From assembly GCA_963734845.1 (NCBI GenBank), contig CAVTIS010000005.1, positions 124,001 to 188,000 of the forward strand: a stretch of 64,000 nucleotides of DNA, given 5' to 3'. The stretch comes from JAKAVN01 sp963734845 (lineage in GTDB: Bacteria > Desulfobacterota > Binatia > Binatales > Binataceae). Below, piece by piece: positions 16,529-24,631 of this stretch (positions are counted from its first letter, which is position 1; each line of letters starts with the position of its first letter). Both the position numbers and the translations under genes were made by a program. The notes under the pieces were generated by a model that did no database searches, was not told the origin of the DNA, and saw only the letters and a program-made list of their open reading frames with translations.

Positions 16529-18718
16529 CTAATCAATCCGCAGCCGGTCGGCCAAGCGGCTGAAGCGGCGGCGCTCGTCGACGTTGCGCACCGCCTGCAT
16601 CAGCGCGCTCCGCGTGCCGACCAGGACGCATACCCGCTCGGCGCGCGTGATCGCAGTGTAGAGCAGGTTGCGCCGCAGCATCAGGTAGTGCCCCGGATGC
16701 AGCGGAATCACCACTGCAGGATACTGGCTCCCCTGGCTCTTGTGCACCGAGATCGCGTAGGCGAGCGCCAACTCCTCCAACTCGCTCAGATCGTACTCCG
16801 CGTGATTGTCCTCGAAGGCGACGCCGACGCGGCCGCGCTCGGGGTCAACCGCCACGATCCGTCCGATCTCGCCATTGAAAACCAGCTTGTCGTAATTGTT
16901 GCGCAGCTGGATTACGCGGTCGCCCACGCGGAGCGTCCGATCGCCGGCGCGAATTTCACGTCCGGCCGGGTTGAGCAGCGCCTGGAGCTCCTGGTTGAGC
17001 GCGTGTGTCCCGAGCGGCCCGCGGTTCATCGGCGCCAGCACCTGGATTTCGCGCGGGTCGCGCAGCTCGAAGCGGTCGCCGAGCAATCGATGCTGCACCA
17101 GCTGCTTGATCGTCGCGACCACGTCTTCCGGCGCGCCGCGCTCGAAGAAAAAGAAATCGCCCTCGGGATCGTTGCCGGTCTCGGGCATCTCGCCGCGGTT
17201 GAGCCGATGAGCGTTGGCGACAATCAGGCTCGCGCGCGCCTGGCGATAGATCTGGCTGAGCTCGACCACCGGCACCAGCCCCGAGGCAATTACGTCCTTG
17301 AGCACGCTGCCCGGACCGACCGAGGGCAACTGGTCGCGGTCGCCGACCAGCAGCAGCGAGCAATCGGGCGGGAGCGCGGCGAGCAAGCTCGCCGCCAGTT
17401 CGAGATCCATCATCGAGGCTTCGTCGATCACGAGCCAGGTGGTGCGCAGCGGAAAAGCCTCGCCGCGGATGAAACCCCTCGTCTCGGGCGAGTATTCGAG
17501 CAGGCGATGGATGGTCTTGGCCTCGCGCCCGCAGGCTTCCGCCAGGCGGCGCGCTGCGCGCCCGGTGGGCGCGGCGAGCGTCGCTTTGACGCCAGCGCTG
17601 GAAAGCGCCGCAAGCAGCGAGCGCAGCAGTGTGGTTTTGCCGGTGCCGGGACCGCCAGTGATCACGGTGACCTTGCTCTGCAGCGCGCATCGGAGTGCCG
17701 CGCGCTGCTCGGCCGACAATTCGATACCGCCGGCGCTCGCCGCCGCTTTCATCGCGCTCTCGACCACCGCCCGGCCCATCGGGCGCCCCCGAGTCAGCCG
17801 CTGCATCCGCTCGGCGACCGCAGTTTCGGCGTCGTGCAGGCGGCGCAGATAGATCGCGCGATTGCCGTCGCCGCCGAGGTCCGTGGCTACCAGCTCGCCG
17901 GTTTCGACCAGCTCCTCGACCGCCCGGGCCGCAAGCTGCGGGTCCATCTCTAGCGCGGCGGCGAACTGATGCTCCAGGTAACCGAAGGGTGCGAAGACGT
18001 GGCCCTCCCCGGCCATCCGCTCGAGCAGAAAAACGGCCGCGGCACGCGCGCGCTGGATCGAGTTTTTGGGGATGCCGAGTTTTTCGGCCACCGTGTCGGC
18101 CGTGCGAAAGCCGATGCCAGCGATGGTGCGCGCAAGCACGTAAGGGTCGCGGCGCACCGTCTCCAGCGAGTCGCGCCCATACATCTTATGGATGCGCCGG
18201 GCGTGGCCCGCGGCGATTCCATTGCCGCGCAGAAAAACCGTGAGCTCGCGCAGCCCCGAGGAATCGCGCCACGACGCGGCGATTCGCGCGGCCACCACCG
18301 CGCCCAGGCCGCGCACCTCGCGCAGGCGCTCGGGCGTCTCGTCGAGCACGGTCGGGAGCGCCTCGCCGAAGTGCTCCGCGATACGCCGCGCGAGCGCGGG
18401 GCCGACGCCCTTTATTTCGCCGGCGAGGTAGCGCTCGAGCGTGGCCACCGAGGCCGGGCGGACGGTTTCGAAATCCTCGACCCGGAATTGCTCGCCGTAC
18501 TTCGGATGGCGCTCGAAGCGGCCGCGCAGGCGTAGGCCCGCTCCCACGTCGAGACCGGCCAGGCTGCCGACCACAGTGACGCGCCGGCGCAGGTCTTCGT
18601 CGCTGCGCTCCAGCACCGCGACCGCATAGCCACTCTTTTCGTTGACGAAGAGTAACTGGTCCAGCGTGCCTTCGATCAGGATTTCCGTCTGCTCGCTCGT
18701 TGCCGCCACTTCACGCAC
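16529..18718 (-). CDS. recD2: RecD2-type ATP-dependent DNA helicase
   Basis: The 729-residue protein has the RecD2 (RecD/TraA) layout: an N-terminal OB-like domain, helix-hairpin-helix segments (EIKGVGPALARRIAEHFG; VRGLGAVVAARI; IAGIGFRTADTVAEKLGI), then a superfamily 1B helicase core. The Walker A GGPGTGKTT is near residue 355, VIDEASMMD is the Walker B, LVGDRDQLPSVGPG is motif III, and AYAISVHKSQGSQY with YTAITRAE are motifs V and VI. It is a 5'-3' helicase that works outside RecBCD. No recB or recC is visible. Length is normal for RecD2. Confidence 0.93.
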   Translation of the reverse strand: MREVAATSEQTEILIEGTLDQLLFVNEKSGYAVAVLERSDEDLRRRVTVVGSLAGLDVGAGLRLRGRFERHPKYGEQFRVEDFETVRPASVATLERYLAGEIKGVGPALARRIAEHFGEALPTVLDETPERLREVRGLGAVVAARIAASWRDSSGLRELTVFLRGNGIAAGHARRIHKMYGRDSLETVRRDPYVLARTIAGIGFRTADTVAEKLGIPKNSIQRARAAAVFLLERMAGEGHVFAPFGYLEHQFAAALEMDPQLAARAVEELVETGELVATDLGGDGNRAIYLRRLHDAETAVAERMQRLTRGRPMGRAVVESAMKAAASAGGIELSAEQRAALRCALQSKVTVITGGPGTGKTTLLRSLLAALSSAGVKATLAAPTGRAARRLAEACGREAKTIHRLLEYSPETRGFIRGEAFPLRTTWLVIDEASMMDLELAASLLAALPPDCSLLLVGDRDQLPSVGPGSVLKDVIASGLVPVVELSQIYRQARASLIVANAHRLNRGEMPETGNDPEGDFFFFERGAPEDVVATIKQLVQHRLLGDRFELRDPREIQVLAPMNRGPLGTHALNQELQALLNPAGREIRAGDRTLRVGDRVIQLRNNYDKLVFNGEIGRIVAVDPERGRVGVAFEDNHAEYDLSELEELALAYAISVHKSQGSQYPAVVIPLHPGHYLMLRRNLLYTAITRAERVCVLVGTRSALMQAVRNVDERRRFSRLADRLRID

Positions 18719-19124
18719 CAGATCCGGCAGGCGCGACGCGCCCGGCCTCGGCTCGCAGAATTACTCGCCGCACCGCCCGCGTCCAGCCAGCGACCGGACG
18801 GCTATCAAGAGCCGGTTGTTCAATGATGAGCCGGCGGTAGGATGACGCGGAGCGCTCAAGCGCGCGTAACAGGCTGGTTTCTGCGGCGTATTGATTGATG
18901 CGAGGCGATGGCCTTCGCGTTTTCGCAAAGGGCCGCGATCCTTCTTGTTTCGCGTCTAATTCGCGTTTCGCAAAGGTTCGCATGCGTCCGGCGCATGCCC
19001 TAAACCGCGCGCTTTCGAATCCCGCCCATAAATCTAGATTTTTTCGCGCCGCCGCCGCGGATGCGCGATGGCACGATCGATGCTCGATACCCATACGAAG
19101 CGCAGGTACAGGAGAAAGAGAATT
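18719..19124. other. Intergenic region upstream of small membrane-protein gene
   Basis: I see no convincing gene in these 406 bases. The segment around 18900-18985 holds two near-copies of TTTCGCAAAGG separated by about 50 bp, and an AT-rich stretch CTAGATTTTTTC lies near 19032-19043. A promoter for the small genes downstream must lie here, but no clear -35/-10 pair was found. Open frames on the minus strand across the region have no recognisable content. Confidence 0.5.
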
Positions 19125-19349
19125 GTGGTAGCCGGGGCTCTGATTCAGATGGCAACTGTAGGTTTGATTCTTGGCGGAGCGGCCATCGTGCTGTTCGGAT
19201 CTATGTTCCATCAGCGGCACGCTGACCCGATGGGCATGTTCGGACTACCGTCGGTGTGTGCGATCGCAAGCCCGCTAAAGAGCGTGAAAAATCGGGCAAC
19301 GCGCCCGATCGAAATAGTCTCGCGATGTGCAGAGCGCGAGGTGGCGTAG
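19125..19349 (+). CDS. Small membrane protein, 74 residues
   Basis: This is a possible small gene. A GTG at 19125 follows AGGAG by 10 bases. The product would open with a single hydrophobic segment of about 25 residues (GALIQMATVGLILGGAAIVLFG) followed by a short polar tail. A longer version starting at ATG 19068 would add a very basic N-terminus (HTKRRYRRKR) but lacks a ribosome site. The family is not recognised. It is followed by another single-helix gene with a strong ribosome site. Evidence is composition and the ribosome site only. Confidence 0.4.
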   Translation: MVAGALIQMATVGLILGGAAIVLFGSMFHQRHADPMGMFGLPSVCAIASPLKSVKNRATRPIEIVSRCAEREVA

Positions 19350-19406
19350 GCGCAGTCGGATTCACGGACGCGTCGACGTGGGGTTATACAACAGGAGGCG
19401 AGGAAA

Positions 19407-19586
19407 ATGGAAAATTCAGTTCAAGTGATTCTGCTCGGTATCGTGATCATCTCCGCGATCGGCTCGTTCTTCGGCTATCTGCTCGAGCCCGGACGTTTCG
19501 GGACCCGCGACACCGCCGAGTTGGGAGCGGAGATCCCTGGCGCGCAGACGCAAACCGCGGATCGCTCGCCTCGCCTGGCCGCCTAA
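19407..19586 (+). CDS. Small single-helix membrane protein, 59 residues
   Basis: This short frame has a very good ribosome binding site, AGGAGG 8 bases before the ATG. The product starts MENSVQVILLGIVIISAIGSFFGYLLE, one hydrophobic helix, followed by a polar tail rich in Gly, Thr and Arg (residues 30-59). No family is recognised. The strong ribosome site, the clean hydrophobic segment and the terminator hairpin 58 bp after the stop argue that it is real. It may be co-transcribed with the small gene just upstream. Confidence 0.6.
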   Translation: MENSVQVILLGIVIISAIGSFFGYLLEPGRFGTRDTAELGAEIPGAQTQTADRSPRLAA

Positions 19587-19644
19587 CCAAGTAACCTTCG
19601 AACGGCCGGCTACTAAGTCGGGAAAACGCCGGTCCCCTAATCAA

Positions 19645-19696
19645 CAGCGCCGGCACTGGCGCAACGGCTCATAGCCGTCCGCCAGTGTCGGCGCTG
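19645..19696. terminator. Long hairpin, probable bidirectional terminator
   Basis: CAGCGCCGGCACTGGCG (19645-19661) pairs with CGCCAGTGTCGGCGCTG (19680-19696), 17-bp arms with a single G-U wobble on one strand. The loop itself contains ACGGCT-CAT-AGCCGT. It lies between the convergent small gene and the MFS gene and covers the MFS stop codon (19669-19671). The following T-tracts are short on both sides. Confidence 0.65.
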
Positions 19697-21027
19697 ATTT
19701 CTTCGGGCGGCCGTACCGCGCGAAAGAAGAAATAGTAGAGAATCGCGTTCAGCGCCTGCAACAGCGCGGCGATTTCCAGCGGCAACTCCAACGACACCTG
19801 CTGCATCAGGTACCCCGCCACATATGGGCTGATCGAGGAGCCGACCTGCGCAGGAAAGCTCGCCATCCCAGCCGCGGCGGAGCGCTCCGCGGGAGGTATC
19901 ACGCCCATCAGGAATGATTGACGCACGGGAATCGACAGCGTGTTGAAGATCATGCGCGCGCCATACAGCACGCCCGCCAGCCAGAAACTCGGCATCACCA
20001 CCATCACTCCGAGCAGCACCGAGGCGACCGAGCGGCATACCACGACCGCGTTCACCGAGCCGTACCGCGCGGCCATCCGCCCCGCCAGCAGATAGGGCGC
20101 AGCGGCGACCAGGTTGAGCACGAAATACAGCTTGCCGATTTCCGCCGCGTCCACGCCGAAGCGCCGATAGAACCAGTACACGAGCAGCGGTCCGAGCATC
20201 CCGATCGCAAGCCCGTTGGTCGCGGCGGTCACCATGAAGCGCGAAACCAGCCGCCACGACGCGTGCGAAAGCCCGAGCACCAGGCGCCCGGTGCGTGCGG
20301 CCTCGCGCCGGTGTTTTGCGGAAGCGCCCGGATGATGCTCGCCGGCGCGATGAGACTCGCGCACCGGCATCACGACCGCCACCATCGCGAGCCCGATCGC
20401 TGCTGTCAGGATGAATAGCGCCCGGTAGCCTTCGACGATCGGCCACCCGAAGCCCTGCTGCATTAGGCGCGGCATCCATGCGAGCAGCGATCCGGCCGCG
20501 CCCCCGAGCACCGCAACGAAGGACAACGCGCCGAAGGCCCTGGTGCGGTCGAAGTCGGAGACTTGCTCGGCGATGAGCGGCTGCTCCGCCGGATAATACG
20601 GGCCGAACGCGCCGGCGCTTCCGGCCCCGCCGCCGCGCCCGATCGTGCCCACTGCGGCGGCTATCGTCAGCACGACAAAGCTGGTTGAGAAGGCAAACAC
20701 CGCACCGCCCGCCGCGGTCATCAGCGAAATCACGATGAGCATCGCCTTGCGCCCGAAGCGGTCCGACATGATCCCGGTCAGCGCGGCCATCGCTGCGCTA
20801 GCCACCGCCACGATCGCAAACATCAGCCCGATGTGCGTCGCGTTGTAGCCGAGCGCCGCAAGATAGAGCGGCACCACGATCACCAGGTAAGCCTGAGAGG
20901 CGCTGCGCAGGCATCGTCCGGCAAACAGGCAAACCAGATTGCGATTGAGCCATGATGGACGCCACAAGGACGCCCCGTCCTCAGAGGGTTCATCGGGCGG
21001 TGCAGCGCCAAATTCGTTTTCAGCCAC
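19669..21027 (-). CDS. MFS transporter
   Basis: The 452-residue protein has about twelve hydrophobic segments in two halves separated by a basic cytoplasmic loop (about residues 225-250, HHPGASAKHRREAARTGR). The MFS loop 2-3 signature appears as GIMSDRFGRKAML near residue 85-97. The family is a major-facilitator antiporter or exporter, with unknown substrate. Its last codons form part of the terminator hairpin. Upstream on the same strand lies only the decayed monooxygenase, so there is no functional partner to suggest a substrate. Confidence 0.85.
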   Translation of the reverse strand: MAENEFGAAPPDEPSEDGASLWRPSWLNRNLVCLFAGRCLRSASQAYLVIVVPLYLAALGYNATHIGLMFAIVAVASAAMAALTGIMSDRFGRKAMLIVISLMTAAGGAVFAFSTSFVVLTIAAAVGTIGRGGGAGSAGAFGPYYPAEQPLIAEQVSDFDRTRAFGALSFVAVLGGAAGSLLAWMPRLMQQGFGWPIVEGYRALFILTAAIGLAMVAVVMPVRESHRAGEHHPGASAKHRREAARTGRLVLGLSHASWRLVSRFMVTAATNGLAIGMLGPLLVYWFYRRFGVDAAEIGKLYFVLNLVAAAPYLLAGRMAARYGSVNAVVVCRSVASVLLGVMVVMPSFWLAGVLYGARMIFNTLSIPVRQSFLMGVIPPAERSAAAGMASFPAQVGSSISPYVAGYLMQQVSLELPLEIAALLQALNAILYYFFFRAVRPPEEISADTGGRL

Positions 21028-21108
21028 TAACTAGACTCGCGTGCCAGCTCATCAATGTAAGGGTGCGGGGTAGAGTACGTTTAGACTGACGCGATGCCAA
21101 GACCGGAC

Positions 21109-21451
21109 TCACATGCTGTAATTCGGCAGGTCGAAGTCATCACTTACAATCACGCTTCGGCCAATCAGCCAATCGGCGATGCCTGGCAAACGCATAAGCC
21201 GGATCAGTTGATTTCGCAGCCATAGCCGAACGGCAGTTTCAGGCAGGAACGAATAGCCAGCCTCCAGCACCTCCAGCAGGACGCTCATTCTTTCCCCAAT
21301 CGTATAACCCACGCCCCAGAAGTCGATCACGTAGCCACCCGTACGAAAGCGCGGCGCTTTCTCGATCAGCGTGGCTTCGTGGCCGCTATGGTGCAGCCAA
21401 TGGGCAAGGGACGGGGCCTGCGATTCCGGCGCCGCTGATGGCGATTCTCAT
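21109..21451 (-). pseudogene. Decayed FAD-dependent monooxygenase
   Basis: The start MRIAISGAGIAGP is the FAD-binding N-terminus of aromatic-ring/FAD monooxygenases, preceded by AAGGAG, but the frame then stops at 21386 because of an extra base in the CCCC run (about 21414). In the next frame the protein continues SLAHWLHHSGHEATLIEKAPRF through GGYVIDFWGVGYTIGERM and then jumps directly into a C-terminal segment (RLWLRNQLIRLMRLPGIADWLIGRS, ending DDFDLPNY). About 300 central residues expected in a roughly 400-residue enzyme are missing. It is therefore a frameshifted gene with a large internal deletion. Confidence 0.75.
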
Positions 21452-21706
21452 GAGCGCCCTTCTCCTTTCTTTCAGCTTGTTGTGGCCACCTGCCGCGATG
21501 CCGACAATGACTATGGAGGCCCAAACGACGGCAATCCGAAACTGTCGTGGCGCGCGCGCACAGCCCTCGTCTTTAAAATGTGCCGTCGTGCGGCGCACAA
21601 CGCCAACGCTCGTGGCCTTCAGTGGTTTTCAATCGCGGGCCTTAGTCTTAGGATACAGGCGAATCGCTCGACGTGCCGGAACGCTTCCTCCGGCCGGAGG
21701 TGTCGT

Positions 21707-22831
21707 ATGCCGTCCGCACCGCACGATCCGCCGTTTCGTGCCGACCACGTCGGCAGCTTCCTCCGGCCGCCGCAGCTGCTGAGCGCGCGCGCCAATCGCG
21801 AAGCGGGCAAAATGTCCGTCGCGGAACTTAGCGCTGTCGAGGACGCCGCGATCCGCGAAGTCGTCAAGTTCCAGGAAAGCCTCGGTCTTCAATCGATAAC
21901 CGACGGCGAGTATCGGCGCTCGGTTTTTTACATGGGCTTTTATGGCGGACTGGGCGGTGTCTCGGCAACCTACGACACCTCGGGGCAGGAATGGGCTTTT
22001 GTCGATCGCCAGGGGCACAGGCTGCCGCTGATAATTCCAACCGTCGAGCGGCGGCTCAAATGGAAGGCGCCGATTCACGCCGCCGAATTCGAGTTCCTTC
22101 GCTCGCTCACCACGCGTACGCCCAAGATGACCATCCCCTCGCCCACCATCCTGCACCTGCGCTCTGGGCGCGAGCACATCAGCCGCAAGGCTTATCCCGA
22201 CCTCGATCTTTTCTGGGAGGACGTGATTGACGCCTTTCGCAAAGAGCTCGCGGCGCTCTACCAGGCAGGATGCCGGTATGTTCAGATCGACGAGACCACG
22301 CTCGCTTCGCTGAGCGACACCTCGAGCTGGCCGTATCTTGCGCGCCGCGGCGACGACGGCCGCAAGCTCCTGCTCGAGACTTACCCGGCGATCATGAACG
22401 CCGCATTCGCCGGACGCCCGGCCGAACTGCATCTCGCGATGCACATCTGCCGCGGCAACAACCAGAGTCACTGGAGCGCCGAGGGCGGCTACGACCTGGT
22501 CGCCGACACGCTATTCAATAAAATCGCTGTCGATTCATACTTCCTGGAATACGACACGCCGCGCGCCGGCACTTTCGAGCCACTGCGCCTTGTACCGAAG
22601 CACAAGACCGTGGTGCTGGGACTCGTCAGCTCCAAGTTTCCGGAGCTCGAACCCGCGGAGCTGCTGAAGATGCGGATCGACGAGGCCGCGAAATATATCG
22701 ACCTCGATCAGCTCTCGATCAGTCCGCAATGCGGCTTCGCCAGCACGGCGCCGGGCAACAAGGTCACGGTCGATGACGAGGCGGCGAAAATTCGGCTCTG
22801 CGTCGAGGTCGCGCGCGACATTTGGGGCTGA
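21707..22831 (+). CDS. MetE C-terminal-like methyltransferase family protein
   Basis: The 374-residue protein matches the short cobalamin-independent methionine synthase-like family (YxjG/YxjH type). It starts FRADHVGSFLRP, contains SITDGEYRRSVFY and YVQIDETTLASL, and has zinc-ligand positions: His and Cys in MHICRGN, Glu in FLEYD and Cys in SPQCGF. Such proteins transfer a methyl group to homocysteine-like thiols; the same fold is used by epoxyalkane:coenzyme M transferases, so the thiol substrate is uncertain. The ATG at 21707 is supported by GGAGG 6 bases upstream. The frame is open much further upstream but overlaps the pseudogene antisense. It may be the first gene of the catabolic block. 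Confidence 0.8.
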   Translation: MPSAPHDPPFRADHVGSFLRPPQLLSARANREAGKMSVAELSAVEDAAIREVVKFQESLGLQSITDGEYRRSVFYMGFYGGLGGVSATYDTSGQEWAFVDRQGHRLPLIIPTVERRLKWKAPIHAAEFEFLRSLTTRTPKMTIPSPTILHLRSGREHISRKAYPDLDLFWEDVIDAFRKELAALYQAGCRYVQIDETTLASLSDTSSWPYLARRGDDGRKLLLETYPAIMNAAFAGRPAELHLAMHICRGNNQSHWSAEGGYDLVADTLFNKIAVDSYFLEYDTPRAGTFEPLRLVPKHKTVVLGLVSSKFPELEPAELLKMRIDEAAKYIDLDQLSISPQCGFASTAPGNKVTVDDEAAKIRLCVEVARDIWG

Positions 22832-22956
22832 CCGGCGCGCCGCCAGATCGCCCACATCCGAAACCTCAATACCGAGCGCGCCAATATTTTATATATGCTC
22901 GGCGGGCGGCGCTTTGCTAAGCTCAAGTCACACGTTTTCCGCAACGAGGTGTATGT

Positions 22957-24093
22957 ATGACCCGTGAATACAACGTCATCGACGCGGACGGCCATGTACT
23001 GGAGCCGCCCGATCTGTGGGAACGGTACATCGAGCCCAGGTATCGCGACCGCTGTCCCAAGCTCGTCATCGACGGCGAAGGCAACGAGAGTTTCTTCGTC
23101 GACGAAACCTTCGACTTCGGCCTGCGCCGTCGCGGTAAGGAGCCGGCGACGCTCGGTCTGCTCGGTTCGATCGGTTCGCGCGACGGCGAGGTCGACACCC
23201 GCGTGCCGTACCTCGAAGGGCGCAAGGGCGGCTTCGATCCGCACGCGCGCATCGTCGACATGGACCGCGAGGGTATCGACGCCGCTTTCCTCTATCCGAG
23301 CCTCGGTCTGTTCCTGGGCGGGATGAAGGACCCGGACGCCGCGGCGGCGGCTTGCCGCGCCTACAATCGCTGGCTCGCGGATTACTGCAAGCCGTATCCG
23401 GACCGGCTGTTCGGCGCGGCGATGCTACCGATGCAATCCTCGGTCGCGCAACTCATCGACGAAGTGCGTTTCGCGCGGCGCGAGTTGGGTTTTCGCACGG
23501 GCTTCGTGCGGCCGAATCCGTACAACGACCGCCCGCTCCATGACCGCGAATACTATCCGCTGTGGGAAGAAGCGCAGGAACTCGACTTCGCCATTGGCAT
23601 CCACGGCGGCGCCGAGAGCGGACAGGACACGCTCGCGATGGATCGCTTCAAGCGCGGCGGCGCCGTGCGCCACGCGGTCGCGCATACGTTCGAGATGATC
23701 GCGGCGTCAACCAGCATGATCATGTGCGGCGTGTGCGACAAATTTCCGCGCCTGAGGGTGGCCTTTCTGGAATCGGGCGGCGGCTGGATGGCCGGATGGC
23801 TCGATCGGATGGACCGGCATTTCGACGACAAGGGGATGAACGACACCGGCCTCTCGATGCGGCCGAGCGAGATCTACCGCCGCCAGTGTTTCATCTCGTT
23901 CGAACCGGTCGAACGCAGCCTCAAGTTGCTCGCGGATTACCTTGGCGCCGACACCATCCTGTGGGCGACGGACTATCCACATCTCGATGGCTTCTGGGGC
24001 GCGGCCAAGATGATCAAGAAGATGGGGATGCCGCCGCAGACTGAAGCCGCGGTGCTCGCGGGTGGCGCGAAACGGCTCTATAATCTGCACTGA
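22957..24093 (+). CDS. Amidohydrolase family 2 (Amidohydro_2) metal-dependent hydrolase/decarboxylase
   Basis: The 378-residue TIM-barrel protein starts NVIDADGHVLEPPDLWERYI, the N-terminal metal motif seen in soil-bacterial Amidohydro_2 enzymes. Later ligands lie in AIGIHGGAESG, VAHTFEMI and LWATDYPHLDG. The family includes ACMS decarboxylase, LigI/LigJ-type hydrolases and hydratases of aromatic meta-cleavage pathways, and ring decarboxylases. A two-gene group with the VOC protein follows (23 bp gap), then the HpaB-type monooxygenase, so a role in aromatic or cyclic acid breakdown is likely. The exact reaction cannot be told from sequence. Confidence 0.85.
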   Translation: MTREYNVIDADGHVLEPPDLWERYIEPRYRDRCPKLVIDGEGNESFFVDETFDFGLRRRGKEPATLGLLGSIGSRDGEVDTRVPYLEGRKGGFDPHARIVDMDREGIDAAFLYPSLGLFLGGMKDPDAAAAACRAYNRWLADYCKPYPDRLFGAAMLPMQSSVAQLIDEVRFARRELGFRTGFVRPNPYNDRPLHDREYYPLWEEAQELDFAIGIHGGAESGQDTLAMDRFKRGGAVRHAVAHTFEMIAASTSMIMCGVCDKFPRLRVAFLESGGGWMAGWLDRMDRHFDDKGMNDTGLSMRPSEIYRRQCFISFEPVERSLKLLADYLGADTILWATDYPHLDGFWGAAKMIKKMGMPPQTEAAVLAGGAKRLYNLH

Positions 24094-24116
24094 GACCGCT
24101 CCAGGAGGAAACTGAG

Positions 24117-24629
24117 ATGATTCGTCCGGATCGAATCGGCCACATCGTGCTCAAAGTGCGCAGCCTCGAGCGTTCGCGCCCCTTCTACACGGAAGTCCTG
24201 GGACTTGAAGTGATGAAGGAACTGCCGGAGGTGAAGATGCTGTTCCTGGCGAGCAATCGCCGCGACCATCACGAGATCGCGCTCGCAGAGGTCGGCGAGC
24301 AAGCCGGCGCGCCCAGGCCGGGCGACGTGGGGCTCGCGCATTGCGCCTTCCGTCTCAAAAGCATGGAAGATCTGATCGACGCCTATCGCGAGTTCAAGCA
24401 GCGCGGCGTGCCAATCAGCTTCACCGTCAACCACGGCGTCACGCGAAGCATCTATTTTCTCGATCCCGACGGCAACCAGCTCGAGGTTTACGTTGATAAC
24501 CCGCCAGAAGAGATCGCGAAAATGAGCGATCCGTACTTCGGCCTCGACAAGCTCGAGTTTGCGCCCGACGAGCCCAGCCTGCGCGACTATTTCGCACCGA
24601 TCATGGCCCGCGTCGCAAAGACTCACTAG
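24117..24629 (+). CDS. VOC family protein, extradiol dioxygenase-like
   Basis: The 170-residue single-domain VOC protein keeps a complete two-histidine one-carboxylate metal triad: His9 (IGHIVLKV), His75 (LAHCAFRL) and Glu123 (NQLEVYVDN). The closing motif YFLDPDGNQLEVY is typical of catechol 2,3-dioxygenase-like members. The ATG is preceded by AGGAGG. It lies 23 bp after the amidohydrolase and 2 bp before the HpaB-type gene, so the three are surely co-transcribed. Ring cleavage of a catechol or gentisate-like product is the favoured role; an isomerase or lyase role cannot be excluded. Confidence 0.82.
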   Translation: MIRPDRIGHIVLKVRSLERSRPFYTEVLGLEVMKELPEVKMLFLASNRRDHHEIALAEVGEQAGAPRPGDVGLAHCAFRLKSMEDLIDAYREFKQRGVPISFTVNHGVTRSIYFLDPDGNQLEVYVDNPPEEIAKMSDPYFGLDKLEFAPDEPSLRDYFAPIMARVAKTH

Positions 24630-24631
24630 AG

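Noticed and set aside
18711..19220. 169-codon open frame on the minus strand opposite the small membrane genes
   Set aside because: No recognisable domain, no ribosome site, and it overlaps better-supported small genes and the recD2 start.
21371..21706. Long upstream extension of the MetE-like gene
   Set aside because: The sequence is not family-like; it crosses the decayed monooxygenase on the other strand, and the ATG at 21707 has a strong ribosome site.
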